This document shows positions 63,001 to 64,000 of a stretch of 64,000 nt of DNA, piece by piece. The position numbers and the translations under genes are program-made. The DNA is taken from positions 310,001 through 374,000 of the forward strand of contig NZ_JAKFFS010000006.1 in assembly GCF_021502725.1 (NCBI RefSeq), in the 5' to 3' direction. This DNA comes from Dyadobacter sp. CY345. GTDB taxonomy: Bacteria; Bacteroidota; Bacteroidia; Cytophagales; Spirosomataceae. Under the pieces are notes generated by a model. That model had not been told where the DNA came from, ran no database searches, and was given only the letters and a program-made list of their open reading frames with translations. Position 1 is the first letter of the stretch. Every line of letters begins with the position of its first letter.

Positions 63001-63320
63001 GGATCGTTGGAAATAATTCTGTGATAAAGCTCACTTCCTGCCAGTTCGCCCGGATTTATAGCAACCTTGCTCGGATTTTCCGGGAGCATTCCATAAGCAG
63101 CATCCTTAATATCAAGACGTAAACCCGCTTTCTGTTTCGCCTTGTCCGGTCCATGGCAGGCAAAACATTTGTCAGAAAGCACAGGTTTTACGTGCTGGTT
63201 ATAATCCAGCTTTTCCGGTAATGCGTCGTATGCAATTTGCACGTCCGCGGGAAGTTCCGGCCCGCAGGAGAACAGGCAGGTACAAACCAGTATCGCGACA
63301 AAGATTTGAAAACACCGCAT
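60099..63320 (-). CDS. DUF1549/DUF1553 protein with cytochrome-type haem motifs and a LamG domain
   Basis: 1073 residues. It is a predicted lipoprotein ('CTCLFSC' near residue 19) with an N-terminal Planctomycete-type cytochrome c domain, haem site CFACH (residues 52-56). DUF1549 follows (about 150-370) with a second CxxCH in 'GCAKCHDHKYDP'. A LamG/concanavalin-like carbohydrate-binding domain lies at about 440-640, and DUF1553 (about 755-1010; 'NRFWQNFFGTGIVKTTEDFG', 'RRSLYVIVKRSVPNP') at the C terminus. It pairs with the DUF1501 protein; together they may oxidise and process a sulfated or other polysaccharide outside the cell. First gene of the operon. Confidence 0.92.
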   Translation of the reverse strand: MRCFQIFVAILVCTCLFSCGPELPADVQIAYDALPEKLDYNQHVKPVLSDKCFACHGPDKAKQKAGLRLDIKDAAYGMLPENPSKVAINPGELAGSELYHRIISNDPKYMMPTKDSHLSLTAKEKAVLIKWIEDGAEYKPHWAFVKPKKPDLPEVKDQKWVENAIDHYILAKLEQEKLTPSLESDKELLLRRVSLDLTGLPPTLEEINTFLNDKSTNAYEKQVDRLFKSLHYGEKMAVDWLDLARFADSHGYTVDRLRDMSPYRDWVINAFNKNLRYDKFVQWQLAGDLMPKPTKDMIIATAFNRNHQQNMEGGIVEEEFQTEYVIDRTNTFGDAMLGISVGCAKCHDHKYDPISQKNYYQLFSFFNNVKEAGQISWDDALPTPTLMLPTDQQEKMLRFINSRIASEELEVEKAKAASETDFQQWINKQKYRELGTENLPKPNLQAHFSFEKNALRNAVKPKQKGIMKRESGQTGDNPVFVTHDNGQALVMNGDVFLDLDQTGVFRRSQPFSIGVWLNIPKDLKEGVILHKSQAERLYNFRGYHLYLKDDRLELNMAHTAPSNAITKITQKGIPRDQWIQLTVTYDGSSKAGGFNLFLDGKKCVMETTMDQLTKDILFKVEKQPGLQIGGWWRGLGFKGGKVDDVIVYDGVLTDYEIGILARKNSWETIVGKAKEQMSRQDIEILKAYYFSALSPKVISASNKLTRTRTMLADSSENIRELMVMQEMNKPKKTHVLLRGNYDAFGEEVSPNTPESILKFPKNLPKNRYGLALWLTDQENPLTARVAVNRFWQNFFGTGIVKTTEDFGNQGELPSHPELLDWLAISFQESGWDVKKLNKMIVMSSTYCQDSKTSKENRDKDPENRLLARGPSNRMTAEMIRDNVLMASGLINDKIGGESVKPYQPDGLWEINNTTYKPDSGKIVYRRSLYVIVKRSVPNPTLSTFDATSRSFCVVRRQKTNTPLQALVTLNDITFVEAMKVLGEKMSRISDNRQAIIMAYRKLTGRKPSVKEIDLLETMQRSEYQKFKKSPQKAVGWLSAGQVSIDKKSDVASIAANAVVASTILNSDATLTKR

Positions 63321-63349
63321 GGTAGGTCAAGTTCAAAATTCCATTAAAA

Positions 63350-63357
63350 CAAATATA
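63350..63357 (-). promoter_or_regulatory. Likely -7 element of the DUF1553-DUF1501 operon
   Basis: On the minus strand the bases read TATATTTG, matching TAnnTTTG. There is no good -33 box at 19-20 bases. The start would be near 63344, 24 bases before the ATG at 63320. Confidence 0.4.
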
Positions 63358-63530
63358 TAATTTAATAAATTGTAAAAATTATACAAAATTCACTCAGTTT
63401 TATTTTAATAGTAATTTTTTAGTCCACGCTCTGAGAAGTCATGGTTTTAAAACGCAACAGAGACTATAAAGTCTTACCGGTATAAGCGGATATTTTTAAC
63501 AAAAACTAGAAATCAGATGACAGTTTGAGC

Positions 63531-63566
63531 TGTCCGCTTACGAACAAAAATGTCCGGTTTTGAACA
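63531..63566 (+). promoter_or_regulatory. Tandem dyad operator or enhancer sites
   Basis: Two 16-base sites share TGTCCG at one end and an inverted CGAACA or TGAACA at the other: 63531-63546 and 63551-63566. Their centres are exactly 20 bp apart, about two helical turns, so bound dimers would face the same side. They lie 95-130 bases upstream of the permease ATG. The spacing is what activators of the NtrC class use, but no clear sigma-54 promoter follows. Confidence 0.65.
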
Positions 63567-63660
63567 TTCAAAGCCTGAAAAACACGGTTAGAAGCCATAT
63601 AATTGTTATGGCATAACATTATTGTATTAACCTTCGGTGCAACCGATAGATCTATTAGCC

Positions 63661-64000
63661 ATGATAAAAAACTACTTTAAAATCGCGTTCAGAAATCTTA
63701 TAAAACACAAGTCATTCAGTTTTATCAATATTATAGGCGTGGCCATTGGTCTTGCATGTTTTTTACTTTTGACTTTATACGTCAAAGATGAACTGAGTTA
63801 TGACCGGCACAACGTAAATGCTGAAAGAATTTACAGGTTGTCACGGACTTTCCTTTCCAAAGATGGAACAGAATCGCTTCGTCTGGGACATGCCGCGCCA
63901 CCTTTCGGCCCACTTATCCGGCAGGATTTTCCAGAAATAGAACAAGTTGTCCGTTTGCTCGAAACAGACGCGATGGTTCGTTATGGAGAGCACATTTTTA
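63661..64000 (+). CDS. MacB-type ABC transporter permease (3' truncated by window)
   Basis: 113 visible codons, with the rest outside the window. It opens 'MIKNYFKIAFRNLIKHKSFS', then a membrane helix ('GVAIGLACFLLLTLYVKDEL'), followed by 'SYDRHNVNAERIYRLSRTFL', the standard N terminus of the MacB_PCD permeases that are numerous in Cytophagales. It exports peptides, lipids or antibiotics or acts in signalling; which is unknown. It is under the tandem dyads at 63531-63566. The matching ATPase gene is not in view. Confidence 0.9.
   Translation, partial: MIKNYFKIAFRNLIKHKSFSFINIIGVAIGLACFLLLTLYVKDELSYDRHNVNAERIYRLSRTFLSKDGTESLRLGHAAPPFGPLIRQDFPEIEQVVRLLETDAMVRYGEHIF

Larger units (their letters stand above)
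63321..63660. other. Divergent regulatory region, 340 bases
   Basis: Spacer between the DUF1553 gene (-) and the permease gene (+). It holds a minus-strand -7 element, the tandem dyads at 63531-63566, and a further GTTAT-GGC-ATAAC dyad at 63605-63617. No coding frame or RNA gene is seen. Confidence 0.6.

Overview
The window is chromosomal DNA from a member of the Bacteroidota, most likely a Cytophagales bacterium of the Dyadobacter/Spirosoma kind. This rests on two proteins with C-terminal type IX secretion sorting domains, DUF4270, DUF4907, DUF1501 and DUF1553 proteins, many lipoproteins, promoters of the Bacteroidota form (TTTG, about 19-20 bases, TAnnTTTG), few visible Shine-Dalgarno sequences, and moderate GC content. 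The genus is inferred from gene content only. I saw no insertion sequence, CRISPR array, rRNA operon or intact prophage.

Layout. 1-7.7 kb: tail of an EEP-fold phosphoesterase, a Kelch/DUF4907 lipoprotein pair, a LytTR regulator, a DUF4270 lipoprotein, a bestrophin-like channel, two divergent single-domain response regulators, two unknown genes and tRNA-Val(GAC). 7.7-18.6 kb: an MFS transporter, a T9SS-exported protein overlapping a YyaL/DUF255 gene, DinB and DUF6265 proteins, and a cluster holding a vanadium-haloperoxidase-like enzyme and two predicted outer-membrane proteins. 18.7-26 kb: a two-subunit molybdenum hydroxylase (IorAB-like), a methionine aminopeptidase, a Xre/RES toxin-antitoxin pair whose toxin is frameshifted, a sugar isomerase-like protein, a VOC protein, a sulfite-oxidase-like molybdoenzyme and an orphan Rha domain. 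26.3-34 kb: a CHASE3 hybrid histidine kinase, then a TetR-TolC-HlyD-DHA2 efflux operon with a clear operator. 34.3-37.8 kb: ruvC, a flippase-like membrane protein, a glycosyltransferase and two tiny genes. 38-45 kb: an AraC regulator and a TolC-RND-adaptor efflux operon. 45-52 kb: DUF1543, a second T9SS esterase-like protein, a CLC antiporter behind a fluoride riboswitch, and small stress-type genes. 51.5-55.7 kb: a TesA-like esterase divergent from a YbbA/YbbP-like ABC transporter. 55.7-64 kb: a Crp/Fnr regulator, an alpha/beta hydrolase, an SDR enzyme, the DUF1501/DUF1553 pair, and the start of a MacB-type permease behind tandem dyad sites.

The best-supported points are: the fluoride riboswitch in front of a CLC protein with CLC-F-like motif changes (47971-49366); the single-base frameshift in the RES toxin, where the normal family C-terminus is intact in the next frame (22429-22883); the perfect 17-bp inverted repeat overlapping the promoter of the TetR-led efflux operon (33998-34040); a canonical EF-hand calcium loop in the cytoplasmic linker of an RND pump (42139-42174); and two 16-bp dyads exactly 20 bp apart upstream of the last gene (63531-63566). 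Family names come from recognising motifs by eye. No database search was run.
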